DNA of 64,000 nucleotides from Cladorhizidae sp. MBARI D1340-BT2. Its lineage: Eukaryota > Porifera > Demospongiae > Poecilosclerida > Cladorhizidae. Location: assembly GCA_028752905.1 (NCBI GenBank), contig JAQNBH010000013.1:41917907-41981906 (forward strand), given 5' to 3'. Positions 29,051 through 43,100 of the stretch are shown here, piece after piece. A program made the translations under genes and the position numbers. Positions within the stretch are counted from its first letter, which is position 1; every line of letters starts with the position of its first letter. The notes beneath the pieces were generated by a model. It worked only from the letters and a program-made list of their open reading frames with translations. It made no database searches and had not been told where the DNA came from.

Positions 29051-31264
29051 TTATAATTCATCAACTAATTGCAAACAGAAAACTACAATCTTATTAGAGT
29101 TCGAGTTACAAGCATACACAAACCCATCTTGATCTACACACACATCCCAACATCCACCACCAAATGAGGTGACATAGTCTCCCTCAGTGGTGAACACTAC
29201 TATCTTACATACACCATCATCTGCCACATACACATACTGACCAGCTACACACACACCACATGGAGACCTCAACATCTTCACACCATCCTCATCACATCCA
29301 AAGGAGCGTAGGAATGCACCATCATTACTGAAGACTTGAATACTGGAGTTACAACTGACGTACACGTTTTGATGACTGTCAGGAGATAGGCACCACAATG
29401 AGTTTTTATCTGCACCAACAATCTGTCTCACATATTTCAGTTCTCTGTCGTACACCATGATCCTACCTCCATTGCCACATTCAGTAACCATCACTTCATC
29501 TCCAACTACTGCAACATCGATATGTCCTGGACCTTTCACTTGCTGGACTCTGTGCACTTGAACCTCGCTGCAGTTCTTGTTCGACTTGAAGATTCGATTA
29601 GTGCCTGCATCAATGAAATAGATGTTGTCTTCACTGTCTACAGCAATACCTTGTAAAGATTGAAATTTATGTTCCGAGTGATTGATAGTTCTCAATCTTT
29701 TCCCCTCTCTATCCAACACAACGACATCTCCTTCATATTCAATGACTATAAGCTCACCCACGGAGTTGACAGTGACACAACTAGGCTTTGTTACACCACC
29801 CCACACCTTGACAGGCTTGTCTAGTTGAGTAGGTGGGGTGGGGACAAGCACAGGGAAGGGACTGCCTGCTACTTGATGGCCGTCCAATGAGATCGTAAGT
29901 TCATGTCGTCCACGGTGAGTGGGTGTGAACTGGATGCGATATTGGTGGGCTCCAATTTCTTCGGTGCTGGATTTGATGTGAGCTCCACTGTGCAGACACT
30001 TCATATGGCAGTCTATTTGAACAGCACGTTTAGCTGGCTTGTTGCCACAGAGTTGAGTGGTGCACAAGACCACTTCTGATAACTTCCCAGCCTCAGCCCT
30101 GCTGGACACAGTGTTGATGACTAGAGTGATGGGATGTCCAGTTATCTTAGCCTGGGTCTGGAGGAGCTGCTCCAGGGCCTCAGCACAGCTCACCTCCACC
30201 GCTACATCGACCTCCTCCATTGGTGTAAGCTTGTGACTCGGCTTGGCGCTGTCTTCAATTTTTTTTTTCTGGATCCTACTCTCCAACTCAGCATGTGTGC
30301 ACATAACTTCATCGTTGGAACAGTGCTTCACACACTGCTCGGTGTAGTCCACAATGCTCTGCATCTCTGCAAGGGAAATGGAAATGTCATCCTTTTGTCC
30401 TTTTAGCTTCTCCATTTTTTCAGACACTCTCTTTTTGGCCTCCTCTAACATCTTCTGTTTGTGCCTTTCAATGATAGCATGCAGCTCCTCAAAGGACTTC
30501 CCGATGTTGTTGGCTACAGACTCTCCCTGGGCTGCTAGCTCAGATTCCGTGGTTTGTATCTCTTCAACAGCACAAGAGAGATTGGCTGCCACTTTTCTCA
30601 TAGGCCTCAAGCTCTCCATCAGCTCTTTTCTCTTCTTCTCAGCTGCTAAGTTGGTGAAGTCAAAGAGGTGGTCCCTGTGGTCCTTTAGCGTGCAGTAGCG
30701 ACAAATTAAAACATCACAGTCGAAGCAGAACATTTTGAGCGACTTTGTGTGAAGTTGGCACTTCTTAGCAGCACGATCTTTGGGGAGGACATCTTTAGCT
30801 CTCTCCTTCTTCACCTCATCCAAAGAGAGAACTTCATGACCATCAAATAGAGTTGTCATCCTCAGATGTGCCTCCACGCATTTCTCACATATGAACTTGT
30901 CACATTGTCGGCAAAATGATTCAGCTTTGACTGAAGAGGCTGTGCATATCTCACACTTCACCTCCTCCTTGCTAAGAGCTCTCTTCTGCTTGGCATACAG
31001 TTCTTTGAGGCGGTTGATATGGAAAGCCGTTTTAAGGCCGTCTTCATTGCCCTCAGGCAGGGTGGTTTCATGGCGACACTCTGGGCAAGGGAAAGGCTGG
31101 TCTTTGCCTGTCCTGAGGGCTAGCTTGAGGATGCAGTGTTTACAGTAGCAATGAAGGCAAGGGAGGGCCTTGGGCTGAGTGTAGTGCTCCTGGCAGATGG
31201 AACATGTGATCTCCTTCTCTAACTCCATCAAATACTTCTCAGCCTCCTCCATGTCTCTAGCCAT
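29051..31264 (-). CDS. TRIM RING/B-box/filamin/NHL protein, copy A'
   Basis: 737 residues, single exon, identical in domain layout to the copy at 1,485-3,698: RING 21-63 with all eight ligands, B-boxes ~104-143 and ~169-199, coiled coil ~205-345, filamin domain ~375-480, NHL propeller ~490-737. The one amino-acid change seen is in the late coiled coil, IQKKKIEDS here versus IQKKIIEDS, caused by an A/T change in a T-run. Same strong Kozak start. If the duplication is real, the organism has two near-identical expressed copies. If it is an assembly duplication, these are alleles. Confidence 0.93.
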   Translation of the reverse strand: MARDMEEAEKYLMELEKEITCSICQEHYTQPKALPCLHCYCKHCILKLALRTGKDQPFPCPECRHETTLPEGNEDGLKTAFHINRLKELYAKQKRALSKEEVKCEICTASSVKAESFCRQCDKFICEKCVEAHLRMTTLFDGHEVLSLDEVKKERAKDVLPKDRAAKKCQLHTKSLKMFCFDCDVLICRYCTLKDHRDHLFDFTNLAAEKKRKELMESLRPMRKVAANLSCAVEEIQTTESELAAQGESVANNIGKSFEELHAIIERHKQKMLEEAKKRVSEKMEKLKGQKDDISISLAEMQSIVDYTEQCVKHCSNDEVMCTHAELESRIQKKKIEDSAKPSHKLTPMEEVDVAVEVSCAEALEQLLQTQAKITGHPITLVINTVSSRAEAGKLSEVVLCTTQLCGNKPAKRAVQIDCHMKCLHSGAHIKSSTEEIGAHQYRIQFTPTHRGRHELTISLDGHQVAGSPFPVLVPTPPTQLDKPVKVWGGVTKPSCVTVNSVGELIVIEYEGDVVVLDREGKRLRTINHSEHKFQSLQGIAVDSEDNIYFIDAGTNRIFKSNKNCSEVQVHRVQQVKGPGHIDVAVVGDEVMVTECGNGGRIMVYDRELKYVRQIVGADKNSLWCLSPDSHQNVYVSCNSSIQVFSNDGAFLRSFGCDEDGVKMLRSPCGVCVAGQYVYVADDGVCKIVVFTTEGDYVTSFGGGCWDVCVDQDGFVYACNSNSNKIVVFCLQLVDEL

Positions 31265-32133
31265 GGTTGCAATGTTTAGAGAGAACTAGTAGTTGAGAAA
31301 CACTTTAAATACAGAACTTCAGCAGACACAAGAGCTACAGGAAACAGTGCAAATCGGGTGTGGCCTTAATTATATTCATGAGTGGTGATGACACGCCCAC
31401 AAAAGAGGGTGTGTCATCTGGTATTGCACATGTGCAGAGACAAGTAAGGCAGTATACTACACATAAGATGTGTAATTATATTATAGTCTCAACTTTCTTT
31501 GATGCTGTAGAGAGAGGAGAGTGGTAGTCATGCAGCCATACATATGTATTGTCCAAGCAGATAAGGAGAACTCTCCCAGGCCTACTGCACACGACATGTC
31601 CCATGCCCTCCACCAGACCTGATTCAGGTGTAGCCTAGGAAACACACTGGTGTGTGTATGTGGGCTAGTAGCCACAAAAGAGAGCCTTTTTGTCTCCAAA
31701 CAGGTGGTGAGATATATGGGGGTAGAGCTCTCTCTCTCTCTTCATTATTATATAACTTGCCCCTCGAGTTGTCCTCACAGAAAATAGCTCAAGCAATACA
31801 GAACACCGACCACCTGCCAGCCCTACGCTATCCAGGGCTGCTCTGCCAGCCACACATGATGGACACTAGGATTACAACCATCAAGGAACTTAGTGGGAAG
31901 TACCTGGTGCAGCCAAGAGGCTAATATGAAGAGTAAGAATAAGTCAACAAATACCTGGAGGAGTATATTAAGTTGATTATAGTCAAGTAGTTAAAAGTGA
32001 AAGTGCCAATAAGAGGTGTTGAATATAGTGCTTAATTAAATTGCCCAAGTGATTTAATGTAATTGGGAGAGAGTCCCAGAGCCGAGCAGTAGCAGGGGAA
32101 ATGAGAGGTAAGCAGACTGAGTTCTGCATGGGA

Positions 32134-33141
32134 TTAGCAGATGATGACTGGTCTGGGGTGGAAGGATGGAAGGTTGTGGCAGGGAGGAGGTTGGCTTGGT
32201 GGGAGGCTAGAAGGAAAATCTGTTATTGTGAAGAAGTTTGAAGAAGAAGTTAAGTTTGGCATTATGGCAGCGAGAGGATAGAAATGGAGGATAAAGCTTA
32301 GTGAGTAGGACCATTGTTTACTACACAATTTACAGGTCAAGTCTCTCAAGATGAGATGAAAGATAAGACAATTGAGAGTCCCTGAGGAAAGAACAGTACT
32401 CCAGATGACGGATAAGAGAAGTGTAGAGGCAAAGAAGAGTACAAGTATTTGACTAGCAGTAGAAATGACGGTAGAGAAGACCAAGTCATTTACTGGTCTT
32501 GGAAGAGATGTAAAAATGTGATAGGTCCAGGATAGAGATGGAGAAAAGAGGATTCCCGGGTACTTGAACTCAGTCACCAACTGAAGTGGAGAACCAGTGG
32601 TGCGCACATGTGGTAGGGCCTTAGTAGTAAGAAGAGATTGTTTATAAGAAATAAGCATGCATTTAGACTTCATTAGATTAAGTGTGAGAGATTGGGGAGC
32701 AAGCCAGGCAGAGATACAGTTTAGGTTTTTTGAAAGATCAGAATGAGAATTAATGGGGCGAAAAAGGAGGATTTCATCGGTGTAGAGAATAAGCTTAAAG
32801 GAGATAGACAAGGGCACGTTACACACACTGCAAAAAAAAAGGGAAAAAAGTCGTCCTTGAGACAAGGATAATTAAAGATATATGTAAGTGGAGTAACTAT
32901 GGATAGACATGTGGATTTGAGCATTCTAGAGGAGGTCAAATCAAGGCCAGAAGCTGTGGAAGAAGGTAAATGAGAAATCAAGCCAGAGAGAGTCAGGAGG
33001 ACAGGATGGTTGAGGTGGTTCAATAGATGCCACTTCTGGGCTGCAGTCAGGGACTGTGCAGTGCCACAGGAAGTTCTGGATGACTTAAATGGAGAGTAAA
33101 TACTAGCAATGTCCAGCAGAGTACAGGCGGGTTGAGGACTG
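32134..33141 (-). pseudogene. LINE reverse transcriptase relic, copy A'
   Basis: Same degraded Jockey/CR1-like RT as at 4,568-5,575: RT opening motif, internal deletion and the catalytic box mutated to YTDE. One substitution (33,091; Gln to Pro in a non-conserved stretch) separates the copies. Confidence 0.8.
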
Positions 33142-33178
33142 CCATCTGCACAACCATCAGAGAGGTGTTGTGTGACAC

Positions 33179-33806
33179 AGCAGGGGATGGGAGGACATGA
33201 GCACAGGCAAGCAGGGGAGGGGAGGACATGAGCACAGGCAAGCAGGGGAGGAGAAGACATGAGCACAGGCAGGCAGGGGAGGGGAGGACATGAGCGCAGG
33301 CAAGCAGGGGAGGGGAGGACATGAGCACAGGCAAGCAGGGGAGGAGAGGACATGAGCACAGGCAAGCAGGGGAGGGGAGGACATGAGCACAGGCAAGCAG
33401 GGGAGGGGAGCACATGAGCACAGGCAAGCAGGGGAGGGGAGGACATGAGCACAGGCAAGCAGGGGAGGGGAGGACATGAGCACAGGCAAGCAGGGGAGGG
33501 GAGGACATGAGCACAGGCAAGCAGGGGAGGGGAGGACATGAGCACAGGCAAGCAGGAGAGGGGAGGACATGAGCACAGGCAAGCAGGAGAGGGGAGGACA
33601 TGAGCACAGGCAAGCAGGGGAGGGGAGGACATGAACACAGGCAAGCAGGGGAGGGGGGGACATGAGCACAGGCAAGCAGGGGAGGGGAGGACATGAGCAC
33701 AGGCAAGCAGGGGAGGGGGGGGACATGAGCACAGGCAAGCAGGGGAGGGGAGGACATGAACACAGGCAGGCAGGACATGAGCAGGGGAGGGGAGGACATG
33801 AGCATG
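33179..33806. repeat. 31-bp minisatellite, copy A'
   Basis: Same unit and same variant order as 5,613-6,240; the unit-by-unit identity points to a very young duplication. Confidence 0.9.
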
Positions 33807-34570
33807 AACAAGCAGGAGTAGGTCAGCAGTTCCTGTGCATGCGAAATGGTGAATGAGCAAGTGTCTCAAGTGTGTTATTGAAAGGATGTTTTGCCAGTGC
33901 AATGAGTGCAGTGAACCCCCCCCCCCCCCCCCACCCCCTACCCAGCCTGGCACTAGCTGTAGGTGTACAAGAAACATCATCTCACAAGAAGTCTGAAGGC
34001 TCCTCACTGAACCTTTACTAACCTCTAATCAATATTTAAAGCACCAGATGCTGTGTATAGAGGAAAGTGGTTGTCATGCAGCCATACATATCACACACCA
34101 CACACATGCCCCATACTCACCACCACTAGATCAGGATATTGGTGTGGCTAGGAAACACACACTCTAGTAGCCACAAGGGCTAGTCTTTTTGTCTCCTAAC
34201 AAGTGCTGTGACACAGTGGTGGAGCTCTCTCTCTCTCTTCAATAATCACATACACACACAACACACATACACACATACACTCCTACATCACGCGCGTACA
34301 CACACACACAGGGCAAAGGTCATGGTAGTTGTACATCTGGTTCAACATTTGGTGTTGACCTAACATAGTCACTTAAGCCTCTTCATGGTCAACAATTAGC
34401 AGTGACATCTAATGATGCACACCAAATGAGATACGAGTTATCGAGTCTGCACCTTTGAACTTAGTGAGTGCAATTGTGGGAGGAGCAACACTTGGCACGT
34501 GCCACTACCAAGGTGGGCCATGCAGCACATGGTCTCTGATAAGTCTGAGGGCAAGCACTATTTACCTGTA

Positions 34571-34954
34571 GAGGAGGTTCACAACATACTACCCTGGCCA
34601 CTAACAGCAGCCATTGCTGTGCATCTAGAGGAGGTTCACAACATACTACCCTGGCCACTAACAGCAGCCATTGCTGTGCATCTAGAGGAGGTTCACAACA
34701 TGCTGCCCTGGCCACTAACAGCAGCCATTGCTGTGCATCTAGAGGAGGTTCACAACATGCTACCCTGGCCACTAACAGCAGCCATTGCTGTGCATCTAGA
34801 GGAGGTTCACAACATGCTACCCTGGCCACTAACAGCAGCCATTGCTGTGCATCTAGAGGAGGTTCACAACATGCTGCCCTGGCCACTAACAGCAGCCATT
34901 GCTGTGCATCTAGAGGAGGTTCACAACATGCTGCCCTGGCCACTAACAGCAGTT
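34571..34954. repeat. 57-bp minisatellite, copy A'
   Basis: 6.7 units with the same unit order as 6,996-7,379. Confidence 0.92.
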
Positions 34955-34955
34955 C

Positions 34956-35104
34956 AATGAGTGTTTTCATTAGACATTAAAATGTAAGTACGTGGTCAAG
35001 CATGCGTGTGGAAAATGAATTTCGTTAATAATCCCATAAAACTCATTTTCCACCCACACGCTTGACTGCTACTTACGTTTTAGCGCCTAATGAAAATACT
35101 CATT
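34956..35104. mobile_element. 149-bp foldback element, copy A'
   Basis: Identical in length and ends to 7,381-7,529; follows the 57-bp array. Confidence 0.75.
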
Positions 35105-35538
35105 CTAGCCACACACTTTGCAATATGGAGATATTTATGCGGCCAAATTCAGGCATTCAGGTTTCAAAGTTCCTCCACTTTAGGTCTAGTAACTTGGCTA
35201 TAGTTATACCTATGAAAAATATTTTAGAATCAAAATAGAGCACACAGAGAGACCTATCTTTTGAGCTATATCAAGTCCATACCATGACGTTTTACAGAAT
35301 CTACGGAGCTATAAATTGGTAACCACAAGTTAATTTTTTTTTTAATGCCACGCCACTGTCACCCCCTTAAAAAGCTGCACAGGTATAACTAAGCTAAAGT
35401 TACATGCAGCCAAAGTGGGGGGGCCCTTAAATCTAGTGCCTGGAAAGTGCTAGCCAGTTATCTGTAGCTAGAGGAGGCTACTCTACAACTTCCTGCTTGC
35501 ATTGAGGCACTAAATAGTGACCAAGTAGGCAAGAGCGG

Positions 35539-36148
35539 GTGATGAAGGGAAAATTCCGTCGAATCGGAAAACTCCAGCCAAAGACCACTTGCACCTGGTG
35601 TGTCTGCTCATGTAAAAGGAAGGAGGATGACAATGGCATAAAACTGTGGCTACAAAGAGTAGGGGCAAGGCCTCCTGGTGGGCTCTTAAGAAAACCTTCT
35701 CTTCTAGTTTGGGACCAACTCAGAGCACATAAAACTGAAGCCATTAAAGAGAAGGTGGGAGAATTGAAGACCCAAGTAGCCGCCATTCCTGGGGGGGTGA
35801 CGAGCCAATGGCCGCCTTTAGACGTGTCAATATTTAAGCCTAACATGTGGGAGCAGGGGAACCAATGGATGGGAGAACCAGGTCATGACCTCACCCCCGC
35901 AGGAAGAGTGGAGCGGCCCACCATTACACAGGTGTGTGAGTGGGTGAAGAAGTCGTGGGATGACATAAGAACTGAAGTAATTGTGAAATGCTTTAAAAAG
36001 TGTGGGATTACTAATGGCCTGGATGCAAGTGAAGAGTGGGCACTATTTGAAGACACTGATGCCAGCAGTTCAGTTTCTATAAACTAATGATGATGACTTT
36101 TTAGGTTGTGCTGACGAGGCAGAATCTTTGGGCTTTGAAGAGGATTAG
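35539..36148 (+). pseudogene. pogo/Tigger transposase fragment, copy A'
   Basis: Same C-terminal DDE half and same frameshifted acidic tail as 7,964-8,573 (tail stop at 36,146-36,148). One C/T change lies in the tail. Confidence 0.8.
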
Positions 36149-37127
36149 GTGGGGGGAGTTTATTTTACTGAAGAGTCATGTTTTCTGCACATTCTCTTAT
36201 TGTGTTGAGTAAGACTAGCACTGAAGTCATTTCATGTCCCGGTAGGTAGGATTTGCATGTAGTCATGGTTACCGGGTATATTAGTTGTAAAGGACTCCTT
36301 TTGCTGTGCTGACCTCCTGCCTGATGTTCAATAGAAAATACTGGTAGCTTGCCTTGTATAAATAAAAGTATGCCTTCTAATTTTACTACTTTCTTTAACC
36401 AGAATACAGTGCAACATTTTGGGATGGGATGCTTAAATACACTAAGTACTACAGTCACAGGCTCCTCAGTGAGGTGAGTGTTCTTGCATGTTGTCTGTGG
36501 TGTGGTTGTGGCTTGTTTGCTCATGAGTAGCTTGTTCTTTCACATGTATATGTCCCTTTGTTAATCCCACAGATAGTGATGTTCTGCTGTCAACACCACC
36601 TGCTGGTTCTGCCACTGTCAGGTGAGATTTCCCTTGACACCTTGTATAAATAAAAGTATGCATTCTAATTTTACTTTCTTTAACCAGAATACAGTGCAAC
36701 ATTTTGGGGTGGGATGCTTAAAATACACTAATTAGTAAATATTCTGTGCTGAAATGAGGTGCGTTTATATGCCCTAAAATACGATAGGAATACAAGATAA
36801 TACACCAAGAATGTTTTTATATCTAGAGCACAACAAACAGTTGAACTTAATTAACTGACACCAATTATCTGTGCACTCTGAACCACACTATAAGGTCTGC
36901 AGCTAACTCGGAATCCTCTCAATAACTCACATTTAGAAAAGGAATGAAGAGAAGCTCCAGAAACAAGATGGCGATAATGAAGACACCGAGATGAATATGA
37001 GCAGATGGGTGTGGCTTTAGGGGAAACTATAGAAGAATGAGCCACCCAAGTTCATCACAGCATAGGCAAGAACTCCTGAGGTGTGCACAAGGACAGAATG
37101 CATCTTGTTTTCCTGATGACCACACAC

Positions 37128-37173
<46 letters not shown>

Positions 37174-37515
37174 AGGACTGCTGAAATTTGTCCATGAACA
37201 GACTAAAGGTTGATTGATATAAGCATTCACACTCCTCATGCTGAGAGAAGGCCAGCAATGGTGTGTGCTCTGTGCAGGTGAGTGCCCCACCCTAAACCAT
37301 GCCCCCATAGGAGAGCACAACAGTGTTGGTTGGTCAGTCCTGAGGCCCAGCATCATCACAATACAAGGCCTTGGCCTGTGCAGGTGAGTGCACCACCCTA
37401 AACCATGCCCCCATAGGAGAGCACAACAGTGTTGGTTGGTCAGTCCTGAGGCCCAGCATCATCACAATACAAGGCCTTAGCCTGTGCAGGTGAGTGCACC
37501 ACCCTAAACCAGAAA

Positions 37516-37871
37516 GATTGCCCGCTGGATGGGTACTGCCTTGCCTCCGTCTCCACCGACCATGACGAAAAACACTACATAGGGCTCACGGATACAACTT
37601 TCAAGGCACGCTACACAAACTACAAGTTCTCCTAACCATGAAAACAAGAGAAACACTACAGAACTCCCCAAATACATATGGAAACTTAAAGACAGCAAAA
37701 CTCGATACAACATAAAATGGGCCATTATCGACAGAGCAGATCGTATTCCACCATATCGAAACGTTGCAACTTGTGCATTGCTGAAAAATTCTACTCCGAC
37801 AGCCAAACATCATTGACAAGCGATCAGAATTCCTTTCAAAGTGTAGGCACAAGAACAAGTTTCTCCTCAAG
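37516..37871 (+). pseudogene. Penelope GIY-YIG domain relic, copy A'
   Basis: Same fragment and same inactivating breaks as 9,935-10,290 (HYIGLTDTTFKARYTN, KYIWKLKDS, SKRCNLCIAEKFY). Confidence 0.8.
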
Positions 37872-37989
37872 AGCATTTCAATTATCACATTCATCAACAC
37901 CCATTCATTAACGCCCATCCATGGACTAGCATCACCCCACTTGCCTGCCCCACCTCATATATGCTCACATGCCACTTCAGTTGCTCATT

Positions 37990-38028
37990 GTCCCTGATGA
38001 TTGCATTAGCATGAAACTATAGTAGGAC
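37990..38028 (+). ncRNA. Hammerhead-ribozyme-like motif, copy A'
   Basis: Same 39-nt motif as 10,409-10,447: GTCC/GGAC stem I, CTGATGA and GAA core, TGC/GCA stem II, ACT/AGT stem III. The only nearby change is upstream of the motif (CCACTTCAG). Confidence 0.6.
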
Positions 38029-38041
38029 TAGCCATCCCAAT

Positions 38042-38241
38042 ACTTCTCTATTATTCAATAGCTCTGCTTTAACACAGCATTGAGCACTATTTGTAGCCTT
38101 CACCAGCAAACGTATATTATATATATATACACATATATACTTAGAAGGTAGTTTGCTGAGAAGGCTACAAATAGTGCTCAATGCTGTATTAAGGCAGAGC
38201 TATTAAATATAGAAAAGTACCCAGTACTTTTCTATATACAC
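38042..38241. repeat. Large inverted repeat (foldback), copy A'
   Basis: Same arms as 10,461-10,660, with a CA/TA length difference in the following TA-rich tract. Confidence 0.72.
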
Positions 38242-38668
38242 ATATATATATATAATATATACATGTATATATATATAATAAAGAGGGAGAGATTGATGGC
38301 TATGTATGTGCATAACAACACTCACAAGAAGTTTAAAGTTGATTGAGCATTTTATTTTGCAGGTAGACAGACATCTTACAAATTCCATGCCTCCCCAATC
38401 ACTTGTCTTTTGCTTGCTATAGACCCCTTACCAACCTAACCCCACTCAGAGAGAGCTACTAAAATCAACTGTCTGGTAGTTGCCACCATTATGCCAGTAG
38501 GCCAGCCTGGAGGAGGAGAGAAGAGAAGGAGTACATGTGGGAGGAAGAGGAGGAGATGAGGAGGAGGTAGAGGTAGGGCAGGAGCAGGAGGAGAAATAGG
38601 AGGAGTAGGCGGTGGAGAAGAGGAGGGAGAGAGGGAGGAGGGGGAGAAATACAAGATACTGACTAGCC

Positions 38669-39065
38669 AATGATGGGGTCAGCAAAGCTGGCAACTCAAG
38701 GCTCTCATAAGATATGGACAACCAGGACCAGGCTAATGATGAGGTCAGCAAAGCTGGCAACTCAAGGCCCTCATAAGATATGGACAACCAGGACCAGGCT
38801 AATGATGGGGTCAGCAAAGCTGGCAACTCAAGGCTCTCATAAGATATGGACAACCAGGACCAGGCTAATGATGGGGTCAGCAAAGCTGGCAACTCAAGGC
38901 TCTCATATGTAAGATATGGACAACCAGGACAAGGCTAATGATGGAGTCAGCAAAGCTGGCAACTCAAGGCCCTCATAAGATATGGACAGCCAGAACTAGG
39001 CTAATGATGGGGTCAGCAAAGCTGGCAATGCAAGGCCCTCATAAGATATGGACAACCAGGACCAG
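38669..39065. repeat. 66-bp minisatellite, copy A'
   Basis: Six units in the same order as 11,088-11,484, including the ATGT insertion. Confidence 0.9.
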
Positions 39066-39253
39066 CAGAAACACTGGCCATCATCCCTTATTGTATCATC
39101 ATCAACAGGCCACCCACTCGAGCTTCTCTATGCTCACCCTACAAACCAAATGAAATGTTAAAAAGAGAAAATGGAGGGAGGGGAAGGAAACAACCATGGC
39201 TTCTTGGGAGCACTCCATGTTTTTTTTTGGATTTTTCAAGTTTTTCCAGGAGT

Positions 39254-39695
<442 letters not shown>

Positions 39696-39934
39696 TAAAC
39701 ATAAATGTAAGATGAACTTAAGGAGCACATGAGAATTCCAGCCCTTATGGTGATAGTACTAGGAAGAGCAAATGTGCGGCCCAATCCTGCACCACACCAT
39801 ATATATAGCAGAGGCCAAAATAACCTACGCTGAAAAATACAATAGGGAGGAGGAATAAGTGTCAACCACAAATTAGACTTGAGGCAAGAATCACTTGATG
39901 GGGACACATGACATCTCCTTGTACTGACATCACA

Positions 39935-40134
39935 TTAAACATGCACAACCTCTTCACAGGCAACTCCACCCACCACAATAAGTTGGGCTGGACGTGCAGA
40001 GGAATCTTCTGCACTCTCTTGTGCAGAACTATGTTGAGGAAGTGGACAGAGATGAGGATGCAGATGATGGCTGTGACCAGAGCTGCCGGGGTCATGTGGC
40101 CAGTGAATATCAGCTGAAAATACTTGAGGCTTCT
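39935..40134 (-). pseudogene. Transporter-like exon (possible SLC26/SulP), copy A'
   Basis: Same acceptor and hydrophobic coding stretch as 12,300-12,499; no difference seen. Confidence 0.35.
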
Positions 40135-40179
40135 CTGGGGGGAAGGAAAAAGAGAAAAACTTAAAATGGGGAGGGCGTG

Positions 40180-43100
40180 CAGGGTTGTATACAGAAATTT
40201 TGCCAAGGGGGGGCGAACTTGAGATATGGAAAAATAAGGGGGGGCGGAGAGCCTGGATGGTGCGGAAAGGGGACGTGCACCCTGGGCTTCCGCGTGGAGT
40301 ACGAAAGTGTTTTACCCACAGGTATTTTTGCAGTACTAACTGTATATATAGCTGCTACTTATGATGGCATGCACTTTTTCTAAAATCTTTAGTACAACAT
40401 TCCATCTTAAATATTTGCTGAAGTTGCATGCTACGGCAATCAGCATATATAGATTAGATATAGTCACTTGTCACTCGTATAATGGAGGTGGGCTTTTGTG
40501 AAATCGAATTATGTTGCATTCCATGCATTTTCTTACAAAATCATGGACAACAGGTTTCATACACAATTTTTCTCTAGTTCTCTAGGGGGGGGGGGGGGGG
40601 GGGGGTGGAAATGGTTGGTCACTTGGTGCCCTAATTTTTGTTAATATTTTCTTAACATGTTCATAAGTCGTAAAAGGGGGGTCTGGGGGGAAGATCCCCC
40701 CATATTTTTTTTTGCTTTTACAATGTCTGAGGATAGCTATTTTGACTGACTACCAATGGCATTATCTATACCGAACTATGGCTAGACTGTATATATTTCT
40801 CATGATATTGTAGCTGCTTGGAAAAAGGAGAGCATGTGTCATGACACGATGACATCACACACCACCACGTGCTCTCCTTTGTAGGTTTGTCACTTCTTTT
40901 GTTTCTCCTTCTTTCCCACTCCCTCTCTCTCAGTATTTTTAACTCAGTCCATTATGTCATGGTCTTCAAGTCTAATCTTAGACATGATGTCATCACACGC
41001 CACCACGTGTTCTCCTTTGTAGGTTTGTCACTTCTTCAGTTCCCTCCTTCTTTCCCACTCTCTCTCAGTATTTTTAACTCAGTCCATTATGTCATGGTCT
41101 TAAAGTCATCACACACCACCACGTGTTCTCCTTTGTAGGTTTGTCACTTCTTCAGTTCCCTCCTTCTTTCCCACTCTCTCTCAGTATTTTTAACTCAGTC
41201 CATTATGTCATGGTCTTAAAGTCTCTATAAAAGAAACCTTACTAGCTGATTTCTCTTCATATTAATATGGATATTCGCTCATACTTTGCAAGTACTTCTC
41301 AAGCCTCTTCTCATGCTAATAGCAGCGATAGCGAAGATAGCAGAACAGATAGCTCTGAGCATGTCGAGGCATCTAGTCCTAGCCTTAGTCCTCCACCTTC
41401 AAAGAAAAGCAAGCAAAACAAACACCGCTCTTCTGTATCCACGAAGAGAAAATACTCTAAGAGCTGGGAGAAAGATTTCAGTTGGCTCTATTATGACGAG
41501 GATAGCGATGGTGCCTTTTGCAAGGTTTGCAAGCAATCTGGTCTGCAGCGTACTGGAGGAGTGTGGGTCACACAACCTTGCAGAAATTGGAAGAAAGCTG
41601 TTGAAAAAATGAAAGCTCATGCGAGAAGTGACTTCCATATCCATGCAACTCAAGCTCTTTTTGCAGCTAAAGGAGCAGCCAAAGGTGGAACAGTTGTACA
41701 GCAACTCCAGAATGTTTTAGCTCGCAAAAGAGCTCAGAACAGAGCTGCAGTGAAGTGCCTGATCCTACTCACTCATTTTCTTACGAAAGAACAAGTTGCA
41801 CATTCGACAAAATGTGAGAAGCTGGTTGACGTGGTGGTTCGATGTGGCAGCCAACATTTGAAGCAATTCTTAGAAACTGCACCAAGAAATGCTGTGTACA
41901 CATCAAGAGTGGCTGTGGTTGAATTCATCGAATCATTGGGGACATGGGTGGAGGAGTCGATTCTGAAGCGACTTCAAAAGGCACCTATGTACAGCCTCAT
42001 GGCAGATGAGTGCACAGATGTCACCAACGTAGAAGAATTGTCTGTGTTTTGCCGCTGGGAGGAAGATGGTGTACCAGTAGAGTGCTTTCTGGAGCTTATT
42101 CCATTGAAGAAGGCTGATGCAGAGACCATCTATTCTAATCTCATCGATTGTTTAAAGAAGAAAGGTCTACAAGTCGGAAGAATAGTTGGATTGGGATTTG
42201 ATGGAGCTGCAACTTTTTCTGGACGAAAGACCGGGGTTCAGGCACGTATCAAGAAACATACTCCTCACGCTCTGTTTATACACTGCCACTGTCACTTACT
42301 GCAGTTGGCTTGTGTGCAAGCTGCCAATAAAACTCCTGGAATTGCTCATGTTTACAGAACATTGACTACTCTTTGGAAGCATTTTCGCAATTCCCCCAAG
42401 CGAGCAGAGTGTCTGAAGGAGGTACAGCACGTTCTTGAACTTCCAGAAATGAAAGTGATCAAGCCATCTGACACACGCTGGCTGGCACATGAAAGGTGTG
42501 TCAAAGCTGTCAAAGCAAGTTATTCTGCAATTGTAATCACCATTGGGAACATCTACGAGACGTCCCACGAGCCAGAAGCTCTTGGAATCCATGGTGCCCT
42601 CTGCAAATTGTCTACGATTGCAGCTATATATTTGCTTGATTTCACTCTACCACAAGTAGCCAAGCTCAGCAAAGCACTTCAGGCAGAGCAGCTTGACCTC
42701 TCGTTGATATCATTCCTTGTTGATGCTACTGTTAAATCCTTGGATGATGCCGTTTTGCCTGGAGCGAACTGGGTGTTGGAGCTTCTTGAAAACGTTGAAG
42801 ACTTGAAGTCATCTACAAAGGTGTCTATTGACGCTGATAAAATACTTTCGTTCCAGAATGTTGTTGGTAAGCCTTTTGTTGCTGATTTAAAGGCCAACAT
42901 AACAAGCCGATTTTCTTCATCCAACGCTGTTGTATCAGCATTGTCTATATTCGATCCACGGAAAGTTCCAAAACCAGATTCAGTATCTTTTCCCACTTAT
43001 GGAGACACGTCTGTTGAGAAACTGATTGCTCACTACGGAGAAGATAGAGATGCAGAAACATTGGATGGAGAAGAAACAGTGAAGACAGCCATGATTTCCA